64,000 nucleotides of DNA, from the NCBI GenBank assembly GCA_047967505.1, contig CM106539.1. The stretch is one strand, 5' to 3'. How positions within the stretch are numbered: the first letter of the stretch is position 1; each line of letters starts with the position of its first letter. The stretch is from Dipteris shenzhenensis (lineage: Eukaryota; Polypodiophyta; Polypodiopsida; Gleicheniales). A program made the position numbers and the translations under genes. Below are positions 10,022-20,939 of this stretch, piece after piece. Below the pieces are notes generated by a model, which did not search any database, had not been told where the DNA came from, and saw only the letters and a program-made list of their open reading frames with translations.

Positions 10022-10980
10022 ATGAATGAGGGAGCTTCTCATGATGATCAGAATGCCGATAGACAGCAAGCTGCAAATACTTTTGACGTGAATGATTCTC
10101 AGCCCAAAGGGCGTAAGGAGGTTGATGATGCAAACGAGGCTGATGCACTGTTCAAGGCACACTTCTTTAGTACAATGGGAGCACTAACACCTTACTCAGG
10201 ACCCACGGTTTGATAAGTTTCTACAACGTCACCCGAAAACTAAAGAGAAGAGTCATTCACATCCAGGGGAACTAGTGGGGTTCAAAGGCAGCCAGCCATA
10301 TGGTCCTATGCCATTCAATGGACAGCCATCTATTATTCCAAATGCACAGGGTGCTCCATTGCGGCAGTCTATCTATGGTCTCGGTGGTGATTTGCATGGC
10401 TAAAGAAATAATTTCCAGAATGCAAACCAGGGGCAGCAAGCTTTTCACCCAATCCTCACTACATCCAAGATATTTTGGTGGTGGTTTAGAGTTCCAGACA
10501 AAGGCTGGTCAAGCTGTGGATAATCTTGGAATGCTTGCAAACTACGTTATTGGTTTTTAGCTTGGTATGCAAGGTATGCAAGGGACTATGCTTGGGGGTA
10601 TGCAGCCCGGAATGCATAATGTAATGTATGCAAATATTGCCATGCAACCAAGGTCACAAAGTGGAATGCATGACCATTTGGGTGCTCCTGCAGGCATGCT
10701 TGGTATGCAAGGAACTGGGGCTGGTATGGCAAACCCTCCTATAGGTAGTTGCAATGATGGTCAAGCTGGGAGTCATGGTATGCATCCTCCATATTTGCAG
10801 CCACCTGTTTATGATAATCTAACGTCCAAAGGCAAGGAAAAAGACTATAAGGAAAGTGGGGCAGCAGTGAGGTTTGAGACCTTGAGTGGAGCACAAGATA
10901 TGCTGAAAGCTTGACCTTTTTTTTACAGTTTGATGCAGCCTTTTCAGGACGTAACTTCATTAAGTCTTCTAAGATGTGCA
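10022..10980 (+). pseudogene. gag-like retroelement relic, broken
   Basis: Three plus-strand pieces in different frames read like a decayed gag. There is an acidic segment at 10022-10213, then a Pro/Gln/Asn-rich segment around 10270-10470. A Met/Gly/Gln-rich stretch at 10567-10914 follows and ends in a word like RFETLSGAQD. After a stop, QFDAAFSG...SSK follows. The last words resemble the start of Ty3-type gag core domains. No pol is attached. The relic ends abruptly at ~10980 where an antisense copia fragment begins. Family assignment is tentative. Confidence 0.35.
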
Positions 10981-10985
10981 AGGCA

Positions 10986-11555
10986 CTATCTCTTCATGAA
11001 GTAGTAGGAACCACCCAAAGCTTCCGTCTCCATCTTTCCGCAGAGGTCCGTGTGAACGAGCTCTAGAGGAGCCTTTGCCCTGCTGGCCTCTTTAGGAAAG
11101 GGCTGCCGATGCTGCTTGCCCATCATGCAAGCTTCACATACATCGGGCAGATCTGCAATTTCTGGTAGGTCTGCAATCATTCCACTTTTATGCATCTCCT
11201 TTAAAGAACTAAGGTTTAGATGACCAAACCTCTCATGCCACAGCTTAGTGTTCTTCACATCGGCTCGAGCACTGAAAGCTGAGAGTTCGTAAATGTTGTT
11301 GCGCCATGTACCTTTACCAACGACCTTCCCTTGATCCAGAATCTATGCGCCATTCTTGTCGAAGTGAACTTTGAGGTCCCGATCCGTGATCGCAGAAACA
11401 GACAACAAGTTCCTCTTGATATCTGGCACATAAAGAACATCGGACACCTGTTTTACAACTCCATCTGACTTGAGAGCAATCGTACCTTTTCCTTTTGCTG
11501 GACATTTTGCATCATTGCCGACTGCTACCAGCTCCTACCCGCCTTGCTAAAACTC
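10986..11555 (-). pseudogene. Ty1/copia fragment: protease end to integrase start
   Basis: The minus strand encodes the end of a copia protease region (GKGTIALKSDG, then DVLYVPDIKRNLLSV), a GAG-pre-integrase domain (LWHERFGHLN) with the paired CEAC finger residues, and the start of integrase (LELVHTDLCG) before it stops at 10986. One stop interrupts it near 11344. RT and RNase H are absent and no LTRs are seen, so it is an isolated dead piece. Confidence 0.8.
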
Positions 11556-11559
11556 AGTG

Positions 11560-13201
11560 TTTTCTTTCAAGCAATTCGGCCCTGGGGCCGACAATGGAGG
11601 GGCACACTACCACTCTCATCAATCATTGTCTTAGAGAAGGATTTGTTGAGAGGGAAGCACTTCGGGGTAACATTGAGTTCGTGAGCCAAATCCTTCACCC
11701 ACTGCAAACGATTGTTGCTTCGCTTGATTGCCTTTCTACCGCATCTAGTTTGGGATAGTTAGAGTCGACCCGTTTTTCTCTCATTAAGTGTTTCAATGGT
11801 TCTTTTTAAGCATGGTTTTCACTATTTGCTCTTTGAACTAGTTTCTCACATGTGTGTTTTACATGGCTGGAGGAAAGCAAGCCACTGTTTGTTCCCTTAA
11901 ATAGTTTCCGGCACATCACTCCAGAGGAAAGCAACTCTCCTGCATTGTAGGTTTTTGAGGGCTTCTTGTGTGACCTGTTGGGACAAGGTAGCAGTCAAGA
12001 GTTGCCTCGTTTGAGCTCTTCGTTGGCCTGTAGGATTGGAATTGATGGAGCTGGAACACCGGGGGGATGTGTTCCCCTATTTCCGGAAAATGTTTTGGGA
12101 CATGTTCTCATGTAGCAATGACATTCCGAGATCTAGCGCGGCGTGCGATTGCCAAAACTGCCCGGAACTGTGCATTGGGGCCTAATTCCTTGATTTCACC
12201 GCCTCTTAGCATTGTTCCCAAACACACGGTTTCGGAAGGTCCGAAACGGCACGGCACGACGTTTTTGAGCTGTTTCTGAAATGCGAAACTGTGTTTCGGA
12301 CAGGATTTTTTTTCCCCCCAATTTTTCTCGACGCCTCATGGACCATTTTCCTACGTCAGTAAATCGTGATTACTGCATCCGCCCTCTCTTCTTTGCTTCC
12401 CAGCCACTCTCCTTTGCTTCTTCCTCCTCTATTTGTCCTCTTCCTTGACCTGCACCACTTCAAGCTTCTCTACCAATCCTTTTCCTTCACCTACATCATG
12501 CTTGGAAGCTGGCCCTTTTCTTTCTCTCAAATCTTAAATTTCCTTCCAAGTTCCTTTACTTCCTAAATCCTTTATTAGTGATCTTCCCCTTCCTCTACCC
12601 TGCTATGCTTTCCCTCTTTGAACTTGATTAAAGATGTATTTCAAGCATTTGTAATGCTTTCCCTTCCTCTACCCTACTACACTTTCCCTCTTTGAACTTG
12701 ATTAAAGATGTATCTTTCAAGCTTTTCTAATATTTTCATGAATGATATATGTATGAATAATATAATATATATATAGATTACTAACCTTATAAACTGAAAC
12801 CTGAACTCCAAAACACGGTTTCCCGCCATGCTCCGTATCACCATTTCCAAAACTCATGGGAACTATGCCTCTTTAGCTCTTGCTCTTGCCTGTACTAACC
12901 TATCAGTCCTCACTCCACTCTCTCCTACTCCCTCGGCCTTCACGATTGTAATTTTTGTGTTTTTTTTTAAGTTTAAAGCTGAAATGGCAACTTTAGAGCT
13001 GTTAAAAGTGATTTTCTTTGCATATTTTGGTATATTTCCAGGTCATTTGATGAAATGACTAGCATTCACATTCCCCCTTCCATGTTCCCCCACATTCTCA
13101 TTTTGGCATCAGACGTTCCCGAAATGTTCCCACTCTCTGGTAACTATGGATTGATCTTTGTCTCCTGCATGATTAAACTTTGTCAGGGTACAGATTGAGA
13201 T
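11560..13201. other. No supported gene
   Basis: Downstream (3') flank of LIG4. It contains GTTTCGG/CCGAAAC-rich sequence at 12225-12302, a pyrimidine-rich stretch at 12375-12560 and an AT-rich run near 12740-12780. No domain is recognisable in any frame. The LIG4 3' UTR and polyadenylation site should lie just below 13202, but no signal is certain. Confidence 0.4.
12589..12736. repeat. Tandem duplication, ~74-bp period
   Basis: Two adjacent copies share cttcctctaccct and ctttgaacttgattaaag at a 74-bp offset. They are pyrimidine-rich and non-coding. Confidence 0.75.
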
Positions 13202-13406
13202 TTACCTCTCCACCTCTGATGCGATTTTTGGGAGTTTTGTGGAGGATGGACATGGCTCTCCCACCTCTAATGTAAGACTGTACTTCGGTACTTTGTTGTC
13301 TTGAAATGGAATATGTTGCTTTTTCGGTTCAACAGAGTTAATAGAATCATCCCACGCTATACTTTCCGTGCTTCCTCTTTGGAGGATGTTAGGCATACCA
13401 AAAAAG
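13202..13406 (-). CDS. LIG4: DNA ligase IV, terminal exon (end of BRCT2)
   Basis: Probable last exon, 205 nt, acceptor ...CAAAG, ending in TAA at 13202-13204. The phase joins exactly to the preceding exon, which leaves two bases. It supplies a tryptophan in SIAWDDSI, which fits the conserved Trp and acidic residues near the end of a BRCT domain (human LIG4 has WVTDSI at this place), and a short tail with KYSL. Homology is weaker than in the other exons. Phase agreement and the Trp support it, but the exon is less certain than its neighbours. Confidence 0.6.
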
Positions 13407-13623
13407 CTTTGAATTGGAGGTGAATGTCACATATACCAAGCCTTCTATGATAAAAATGTCCATGATCACTTGTCAATACTAGCAAGCCTTATTTAGCCTA
13501 TGACCACCTCAATACCTATGCTTACCTCATTTCTTAAGATCTAACGTCCTTTTCTATCAAACTTTAGAAAACCAGTATCTTCTTGTAAAGATTGTATATG
13601 CACAGCAAAAGTATTGCTAGCAC

Positions 13624-13785
13624 CTTCTCAAGATATTATTGAAGGAGACTGGATGATCGAGTGATGTATAAATGATCATGTGAGTAGCATTCTTCAAGTT
13701 GCTTGTGACTTCCCCATCTAGCATCAAAACTTCAAGCTCCAATCTCTTCAATGTAATCTCAGCTGCCATTTGGGAATCCCTGTTA
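13624..13785 (-). CDS. LIG4: DNA ligase IV exon: BRCT2 first half
   Basis: 162-nt exon with acceptor TTGCAG and donor GTGCTA. It encodes the start of BRCT2, with a leucine-rich helix (ITLKRLELEV), a Gly-containing turn (LDGEVTSNL) and the strand ATHMIIYTS, matching the A-T-H-x-I/V core of plant LIG4 BRCT2. The frame is open and the phase matches both neighbours. Confidence 0.85.
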
Positions 13786-13941
13786 CTGCAAGTTTCAAAA
13801 AAATGAACTCAATCCAACTAAGGAAAGAGACACACCAGTGATGGATATCAACAATTATGAAGTACACTTGAAGGGCTGAATATACATGCACAAGATGAGC
13901 TCTTCATTTGCTACAAAACCATTCTAAGGTCAAGAACTTAC

Positions 13942-14081
13942 TTTGAATGGATAGGATGATGAAAGTAGATGCGGCAGTCACAGAACTGACCAAAGCGTTC
14001 CCTCTGACAATATTTCTTCTGAAAATGACGGATCTCCTCCTTACTCACTGGATAGTCGATTGCCTCCAGGTTTTGGAATAA
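13942..14081 (-). CDS. LIG4: DNA ligase IV exon: linker into BRCT2
   Basis: 140-nt exon with acceptor CATCAG and donor GTAAGT. It encodes the end of the inter-BRCT linker and the start of BRCT2, including KKYC and CRIYFH, which correspond to KYCP...GCxIYF in plant LIG4. This part follows the XRCC4-interacting helix. Confidence 0.9.
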
Positions 14082-14226
14082 CTGATGAAAAATGTTCATT
14101 AGGTCAATGGGTACCACAAAAACTTCAAAAACCAATCAGAAAATTTCATGCACATGCCTTTCATTTTTGCAAGAGAAATATTAACAAAGAAAGTAGTCAT
14201 TTTACTGATATTTGCAGTTATGGTAC

Positions 14227-14332
14227 CTGTTTTAGATCAGCAATGTCAACTTCATGTATGTAGCTATCGCCAAACTCATCTGCATCATCCTTCAGCTTTA
14301 TTTTTGAAGCTACTGACAAATGTAGGGCATAC
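14227..14332 (-). CDS. LIG4: DNA ligase IV exon: XRCC4-interacting linker
   Basis: 106-nt exon with acceptor TGTAAG and donor GTACCA. It encodes YALHLS, then DEFGDSY and DIADLKQ. It aligns with the DEFxDxY...DLxxIKQ segment of LIG4 that clamps the XRCC4 coiled coil, and with GDSYFIDTDLNQLK in the human protein. This region recruits the ligase to XRCC4 at double-strand breaks. Confidence 0.92.
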
Positions 14333-14491
14333 CTTACATAAAATATATTCAATCAGGTAATACATAGTCCCATAATACAAGGCATGATTTATGCTGGAGC
14401 CTGGCATGGCTCTAGTGACCATCTACTAGAATCGTGGACAATGAATTGTATAAACAGTAAACATACAAAGAGGTTTGTGAAGATCCCTTAC

Positions 14492-14591
14492 TTTGGCCTT
14501 AGGGGTAGCAGCGCCTTCTGGGAGCAGCAATCTGTTACCCACGATTGATGGATTATATCCCTGTGCACTGCTGCAGCCTCGTATCTTATAC
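14492..14591 (-). CDS. LIG4: DNA ligase IV exon: BRCT1 second half
   Basis: 100-nt exon with acceptor TTTGCAG and donor GTAAGG. It encodes DIIHQSWVTDCCSQK then LLPLRPK. It matches the conserved Trp helix that ends BRCT1 (DIIHxSWVLDCC in plants). It is separated from the previous exon by a 4.2-kb transposon-bearing intron. Confidence 0.93.
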
Positions 14592-15165
14592 CTGCAAAGC
14601 TTCAACCTTCAACTGTAAGAAAAACTTGAATTATCTTAACCAAGAACAAAATAGAAAGCCAAGTTTATCTTAACCAAGAACAAAATAGAAAGCTTCCACT
14701 AAGTTACTTATACCCTCGAACCTTTCCTTAAGAAATGGGGCAAGATAGGAGAAGCCATTAATCTATTCAAGACCACACATGGAAAGGATGTATTGTCAGA
14801 TGAGACTTCTCCAGGGGGATAATAGCATTCCAACTAAAAAACAATAAAAGAGAGACAACACTCGGCTCATTCTTGACTCTGCAGATCACAAGGTATCCCC
14901 TTGGTTCTCAGCTTTCTCAACCAGTTAGAGAACAAACTCACCTTGCACCTGTGCATACAAGCCTTCTTGAAGTCCATAAAGCTGCAATCAGCTTTGAACT
15001 CCAATGCTTAGCCTCTCATAAATCATGAAGCTGTGACCCAAGGTGGATGATTAATGTATATGCCTGCCAGTGCTCTCTTACACACACAAGCCAAACACAC
15101 GCCTCAGGTGTTACAAGTTCTGTCTAACGGTCCCTTGCACAACTTGTCTTCATCCTGTACAAGCA
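14592..15165. other. LIG4 intron sequence, no feature
   Basis: AT-moderate intron sequence between the BRCT1 second-half exon and LINE I. It has a short direct repeat, with tatcttaaccaagaacaaaatag at ~14634 and ~14669. Otherwise I see nothing. Confidence 0.5.
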
Positions 15166-15173
15166 GTGTGAGA

Positions 15174-17452
15174 CACACACTTCCTTTTTCTTGGGGGTGA
15201 AATCCATCAGGCTTTCTATTACAATGAGCAATCCCCAAACAAGGGGCTAACAATTACAAGATCAGAAAATCTCATTATCAGATAAGAAAAGAGTATCATC
15301 TATCTGACAAGCACGCAGGCAATCAAAGAAGATTGCCTCAACAACACCCAGAAGAAAGAAAACTTTGAGAAAGTGGGATCTTGAAAGACTACAATTACGG
15401 TCTTTCCAAAGGCTCCAGAGTCCCCAATAGCGAACCCACGTGAAAAAGAGATCAAAGCCTTGCCGCTTTGGGTGGATTCCGAACAGCCAAGCACTATTTA
15501 TCATATGCAGTAAAGTAGAGTTAAGGATATCCCAATATGTGAGGAAAATTTCAACAATGAGAACATCCCACCTTGAAGATTTCCATCTCAGGATTTTATT
15601 GCATCAGATAACTCCCTTTTAGTAAAAGGTTCGTCTAGCTCCAAAGCATGTGCAGGAGAAACAAAGGGAAAGACATGCTGCAAAAGTTGTCGTCGTGCAA
15701 ACAGACTTCTTACGAAGGGAGATATGCACACCCAAACTGCCGAGCAAAGTGAGTTGACACAAGCCGCAGCAAGTTGTGATCGAGAGAAATTCCAACAACC
15801 AACAGGCATAAGGACTCGGCAAATACTGACAGAGTGCCTCTTGTAATGTAGGCTTTTGAAAAACTGTTTTGACGAACAACCTTTATTAAAAAATGCCCTC
15901 TGTGCTCCCATTAAGTAATTTTTATATGATCATTGCACTGCAAACAATGGTTAGCCTAGCATAAAAACATGCTTTCTGGAAAAGACAAAGGCAGAAAATG
16001 GCTAAGCTCAGTCAATGTTTGGCAAGTGTTTTTTGGCCCAAGTAACAGTGTCCCTCAAACTTTTCATGTAATTCTTGCCATAATCACGAATGACTGCTTG
16101 CATTCTGACAACAAAAGTATCCCATGCATAATGAATATCAATATGCCTCTAATGTGAAAGAAGCTTAATGGCATCAGAAAACATTGCCTTGTATACAACA
16201 TGCTCCAAGTAACTATTGCTAACAATAACAAGATGACAACCTGTCAACTGGCATTTCATGAAGAGATATCCTCAACCATAAAGGGACATGATCCGAATGC
16301 ATAAAAGTGTAGTCAACCCACATTTTGTAAGTGTGATTGTCATAATGTTGTGAATTAACCCTATACCAACGATCCAGGCAAGCCAAATAAGGGGACTGTG
16401 CATTACGTTGGAAATTATATCCTGGCAATATGGGCTGTAATTCCTTCCAAAGATCAACAAGGCTGAGTTGAAGCAATAATTGAGACCAATGGTGTCTCTC
16501 AGAGGCCAACATATGAGTATTAACACAAGTATTTCCCTGTTGTGGGGCATTATTAAAATCTCCACAAATGTAGGCATCTAGGGATACAATAGCATAGCAT
16601 CCCAAATAAAACCTCTACTGTGAGAGGATTGAGGCGCATAGACTCAAGCAAAATCAAATATCTCTCCCTCAATAAGACATTGTATACTAATCTATCTACC
16701 TTGGTTATCATTGAGAGCAACGCTGGCTGAAGATCATGCTTCACCAAAAATACGACACTCGAGAAAGAGTGCTCTCCAGCGAAAAAGATATCATAAATGC
16801 CCTTGGCATCCCGCATACATATGTTGATTATGTTCTTGGAAAGCCACTATATCTGGTCGCATTTGATTGAGATACACCCATATAAGTTTCCATTTCTTCG
16901 CATCACATAAACCCTATGCATTAAGTGTCAAGCATTTCATTATGACAGCATATTTAAAATTTATGTACATGTCATATTATCCAAAAAACAAGAAAATCAG
17001 GCCTGCATAGCCTCCTCCGGATCCGTGATGAGATCTTGACGAGGAGGTACAGCCTGATAACCAAGCGTCAAACCAGCAATTTCTTCCTCTGGAAATAAAG
17101 TATGGCTTACCGTCATAGCAGCCCATGTAATGCCAATTCCAGAATTTTCAGCAAGAATCTGACCACTTGAAGACGAGGCATTCCAAGTCCTAGGAGGTAG
17201 AGGTCTCCTATCTGAGACCATCCCTCTTGTAGTATGCAAGGATTCATTAGTATTTTAATCCTTGAGCTTGAGCTCAGGTGCAGAAGGTAAAACAGCAGGT
17301 GCATTTCCATTAGAATTAAGTAGTGCCTCTCCCTTGTCTTGTAGTGTAGGAGGCATTTTAACACCTTTATTTTTGGACACCGAAGGGCCAGGGGCATCCT
17401 TATTCTGCACTAGAGGAGGCATGGCATCCGGGGGCATTTTTTGCAATACCAA
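15174..17452 (-). pseudogene. LINE I: internally deleted LINE in a LIG4 intron
   Basis: Minus-strand LINE of the same family as copy G. From its 5' side it contains the ORF1 C-terminus (17452-16997, with KMPP, NKDA and DKG words shared with G), an APE-type endonuclease (16900-16219, with CGDFNNAPQQ and HSDHVPLWL), and the RT N-terminal region (15911-15505). It then joins directly to the ORF2 C-terminus at ~15500 (FGIHPKRQGFDLF). The RT palm with its YADD box and the zinc finger, roughly 1.7 kb, are missing. The 3' end has an A-rich stretch followed by GTGTGTG (plus-strand cacacac at 15174-15180). Several stops and frameshifts are present. Same orientation as LIG4. Confidence 0.85.
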
Positions 17453-18110
17453 TGGACACTATGAAGCCATATGCCCACTCTCAACAGATCATGACAAAGT
17501 GGCTAGAGATGATGCTAGATATGCCATATGACAATGTAAGCATGCAAGCCTCACTTGATGGACTATATACATTTTGCCCTTCACAAGGACAAGTTCCTGA
17601 GTTCGGATGGGCTTACACCTTCCTTTTTTATTGCTTTCTGGGATAAGATTGGGGACCATGTTACCTCAACCCTGCGGCATCTGGGACCTTGGAGTTATGC
17701 TTGTTTCACTTATAGAGGGTCTCACACAACTTATTCCAAAGGGAGGTTGCAGAAAATTTGGTGTCACAATGGCCGCCAATCACTCTTTTGGGCTCCTACG
17801 ACAAAATTCTAACTACAGCCATCAAGCAGCCCATTCTCCCAAATCTTACTCATGATACGTAGACAGGCTTTGTGCATGGCAGAAGCATTTTTTATAATAT
17901 CTTCTCATTTTGAGAAGCTTCAAATTGGGCCATACAGAGCAGCCAGAGGCTGGCCATTCTACACTTGGAAATTTGAGAAGGCATATGACAGGGTAGACTG
18001 GGATTTTTTTAAGGGCACCCTTCTTAGTTTTGGATTTTCAGAAGCATGGATTAGAGGGGTTTCCTCCTTATACAGATCAGCCCACAGAATCAAGTCTTAT
18101 CAAAGGAATC
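17446..18110 (+). pseudogene. Degenerate plus-strand LINE RT fragment
   Basis: Starts with half of a CCHC knuckle (CNTNGHYEAIC), then RT words in changing frames: DGLTPSFFIAFWDKIGD, LIPKGG, and FEKAYDRVDWDFF, the palm motif with the catalytic-aspartate neighbourhood. Related to old LINE L0. Many frameshifts. It abuts LINE I at its left and runs into the GA-rich tract on its right. Confidence 0.75.
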
Positions 18111-18720
18111 AAGTGGAGTGGGACGGAGGAGAGGAAGGTGGAGCAGAGCAGAGTGGACCGAGTGGAACATAGCGGATGGAAGTGAGGGAAGGTGGAGCTG
18201 AGTGGAGTGGAGAGTAATAGAGCAAAAGGAGGTGAGCGAAGGCAAGCAAAGCGGAATGGAGTGAAGAGAGGGAGTGAAGCAAGCAGGGGCACAGATCAGC
18301 TCTACCACTACTATATGAGCTCTTGCACAGGCTGTACAAGCACCATATAGTCTGTAATGATACAAAGGAGGATGGAAGGACCATTTCAAGCAGAGAGAAG
18401 CAGCTTAGTGAGGAGCAGCAGCCTCCAAAATCATATTTCTAAGAGGGAGAGAGCAATGGGAGTGGAGAGGGTGGAGTGGAGTGGAGAGGGAGAGAGCAAT
18501 TGGAGTGGAGTGGAGAGGGTGGAACGAAGCAAAGAGAGGTGAGGGAAGGAGAACGGAACGGAATGAATTGGAGGGAGGCGGGACTGGCAGGGGGTATGGA
18601 TCAGCCATATCAGTACTGTATGGACATGAAGTCTGTATGGACTGATAGAGAGGAGCGTGGGAGGCTGTGGCGAGCGGAGAGGAGAAGGTCGAGGCAGGTA
18701 AGAGGGAGAGAGTACATTAA
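18110..18720. repeat. GA-rich minisatellite-like tract
   Basis: About 600 bp of purine-rich sequence with irregular GGAGTGGAG / GTGGAGCGGAG words, interrupted at ~18290-18420. It lies just upstream (in gene order, downstream) of the LIG4 BRCT1 exon. Non-coding. Confidence 0.75.
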
Positions 18721-18817
18721 CTTCCCAGGTTGACACACGTACACCAATGTCTACTATTTTTATCAATTTGATACTTTTACAGACAAAGCTCTGCAATTAT
18801 ACAGAGGTAGCCCTCAC

Positions 18818-18943
18818 CTTTCTTCTCAGCAGCAATAGCATGGGTTACAGAGTCATTCATGTTCATTGAAAATGAACCTCCGTGTTCAGCGACCAGCTTA
18901 TGAAGGGTATCCTTGGAATCCTGAGGTTGAGCATTGATAAAAT
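18818..18943 (-). CDS. LIG4: DNA ligase IV exon: BRCT1 first half
   Basis: 126-nt exon with acceptor GTTCAG and donor GTGAGG. It encodes INAQPQDSKDTLHKLVAEHG then SFSMNMNDSVTHAIA, the classic LIG4 BRCT1 pattern (HK.V.E.GG.FSMN....VTH.IA). Phase is 1 on both sides. Confidence 0.95.
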
Positions 18944-19065
18944 CTGAACCCAAGTGAAAGTAAACTGTAGAGTAATACCCTCAATGTGCAAATAATTTGT
19001 GCACAAGAAAGACATGCTTGGAAGCAAGGATATAATTTCATGCTTATTGAAACTGAAAAGGATAC

Positions 19066-19257
19066 AGAATACCAATCCTTTGAAAATTGAGGTTTCTTTT
19101 TTGACATGTGATACATCTGTTACCATCATATGAGAAGGAACCAAAGGCACCAACTGCATTGCTTTCTTCTGTTTTGAGACCTTTGGCCTATTGGTTTTCC
19201 CGTTAACCTTTACATCTGCTGTGTTTCCACTTTTGGAATGTACAAGGTCCACTAAAG
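19066..19257 (-). CDS. LIG4: DNA ligase IV exon: OB-fold to BRCT1 linker
   Basis: 192-nt exon with acceptor GCTGCAG and donor GTATCC. It encodes a basic Lys/Asn-rich linker with a nuclear-localisation-like cluster (SKQKK), then PSHMMVTDVSHVKKETSIF, the start of BRCT1. The donor at 19065 rather than the one at 19072 was chosen because only it keeps the frame and gives the expected VFYF strand. Confidence 0.92.
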
Positions 19258-19883
19258 CTGCAGCATAAACAAAAAATCAACCTATCAGAAAGAAGCTTGT
19301 GCTAAAGGATATGCATCACAGAAGGCTGTCGAATCAGTGATTATTACTTTCAAGAGCCGCCCAATTGTAAGGGCCTCATGCCCAATGCGCCTTCCAATGC
19401 CCAAGAAGGCTTAAAACATATTTGACGAGAATATCCATCACCACAACAGGAAAGACTAGCTTCGTTCTTTCACATGTTTTGTGCATATTTAAAAAACTGT
19501 CGCTTTTGATGCATCCATCCCAAAGAAACTCTCTACAAAAATGAAAGGAAGATATAGTCCAATCCAAATGCATCCTCACAATGTGCATCACCATCCAGAT
19601 GCTAAAATGTTTTAGTATTTATTCTAAAATAGCATCAACATCTCAGAATGTACCCATGCTGTCCTGGAGCATTGGTAGCTTGTCCAGAGTTCACAGATAT
19701 GCATCAGCCTAATCATTTGTTCTTTTAGGCAAACTTTGGAAAATTAGGAAATAAATATAGATTAGACTAAATTAGCCCATGAAAGCCAGCAAAAGACAGT
19801 AATAACACGTTTCCCATATGCAATACATTGGAGAAAAAAGTATTTCCAAAAGTTAATTATTCAGTAGAATGCAGCATACTTAC

Positions 19884-19971
19884 ATTGCACATCAAGGCAA
19901 TCATACCAAGGCTTATCATACCGTACCCGCCGTATACGAGGGAAACGTAAACTATAGGGACTAGCAAACAC
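19884..19971 (-). CDS. LIG4: DNA ligase IV exon: end of OB-fold
   Basis: 88-nt exon with acceptor CAACAG and donor GTAAGT-like GTAAG. It encodes SPYSLRFPRIRRVRYDKPW, the signature of the ligase motif VI region of LIG4 (TLRFPRI...R.DK.W in human). Confidence 0.96.
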
Positions 19972-20179
19972 CTGTTGGCAGATCAAGACAAGCATTAAAA
20001 CAGAGTGCATTATGAGCCTACAATTGAATATAAGCAGTATATCACAATTTCATATGGTCCTGCACATTGACATATTACCTATGGCTTGATAATTTGCATA
20101 ACACTTATAATCTTGTCTATAACAATCTACACAGCATAGAACGAAAATATAAACATTTCCTGCAGAATGACAACATCAC

Positions 20180-20228
20180 CTCTGATTTTATAGTGCGTAT
20201 ATCACTTATAATCTCAACAATAACCGAC
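20180..20228 (-). CDS. LIG4: DNA ligase IV exon: OB-fold, 49 nt
   Basis: A 49-nt micro-exon with acceptor TTGCAG and donor GTGATG. It encodes SVIVEIISDIRTIKSE and matches plant LIG4 (SVIL...SDIRTIKSE). The phase fits both neighbours. Confidence 0.93.
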
Positions 20229-20359
20229 CTGCAAAGGGGAATAGAACAGCAGGGTGAATGAATATCCATCTAACCTGAAAGTTCTTCCTTTTAAAGCATT
20301 CCCGATTCTAAATTAAGCATATAAAAAACCCAAAAACATGCACAAGCCAAGGACACTAC

Positions 20360-20452
20360 TTTTCTGGATGGTCAACCCAAAAATCAGGGCGTTCCTTTGC
20401 TGTGTTGGTAACTGTGTAAAAGCTTGGCGGCCTCATGTTCTTATCATTCTTC
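20360..20452 (-). CDS. LIG4: DNA ligase IV exon: OB-fold, most 5' exon in the window
   Basis: 93-nt exon with acceptor GGCTTCAG and donor GTAGTG. It encodes RKNDKNMRPPSFYTVTN then KERPDFWVDHPE, the LIG4 segment (PPSFY.VTN...KERPD.W). It needs two bases from an upstream exon. No preceding exon (nucleotidyltransferase core, K-x-D-G motif) was found between here and 64000. DNA ligase IV seals double-strand breaks with XRCC4 in the nucleus. Confidence 0.94.
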
Positions 20453-20939
20453 CTGAAGCCAGCATATTCAACAAGACCAACAAAAAAAAAAGACACAATA
20501 AGCTTATGCAATAACTGAACTCACATAAAGCAAAACACAAAACAAAAGAAGAAACGAAATGTCTTTACAAAATATTAACAGTAAAGTCCCTAACAAAGTC
20601 CCGAAAAAGTTATAGGACTCACCTTTTATTTGCAATAATGTATATTCAGTGCGTGCATGTGCATGCATGTGTAGCACTATGTTGACAGATGATAGATTCA
20701 ATGTGGGGCAGTTTAAGGTAGGCAGGAACGATCAGTACAACATGCAATCAAAAACTTAAGAATCATTGCACTGCAGTTAAGGCACATGTGACCGTTATTT
20801 TGTGAGACAGATGAGTCCAATGATGGCAAGCTGGTAATCCCAGGCTCCTTTCTCAGCGCTTGGGTCGCTCTCCTCTCTTCTGGATTGCTCCCTCCATGAT
20901 CCACTCTCTTGCTTTGGGCCCGTCAAGTGTTCTCTCCCC
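20453..20939. other. LIG4 intron sequence, no feature
   Basis: Intronic in the LIG4 model. No upstream ligase exon, transposon domain or RNA gene could be recognised here. Confidence 0.45.

Noticed and set aside
13510-13568. A small LIG4 exon between 13407 and 13623
   Set aside because: An acceptor and donor can be drawn, but the frame hits TAA at 13534; skipping straight to the exon at 13202-13406 keeps phase and gives the BRCT tryptophan.
18077-18796. Several open frames in the GA-rich tract (Ser/Leu/Pro or Glu/Arg rich)
   Set aside because: Low-complexity composition keeps them open; not conserved coding.
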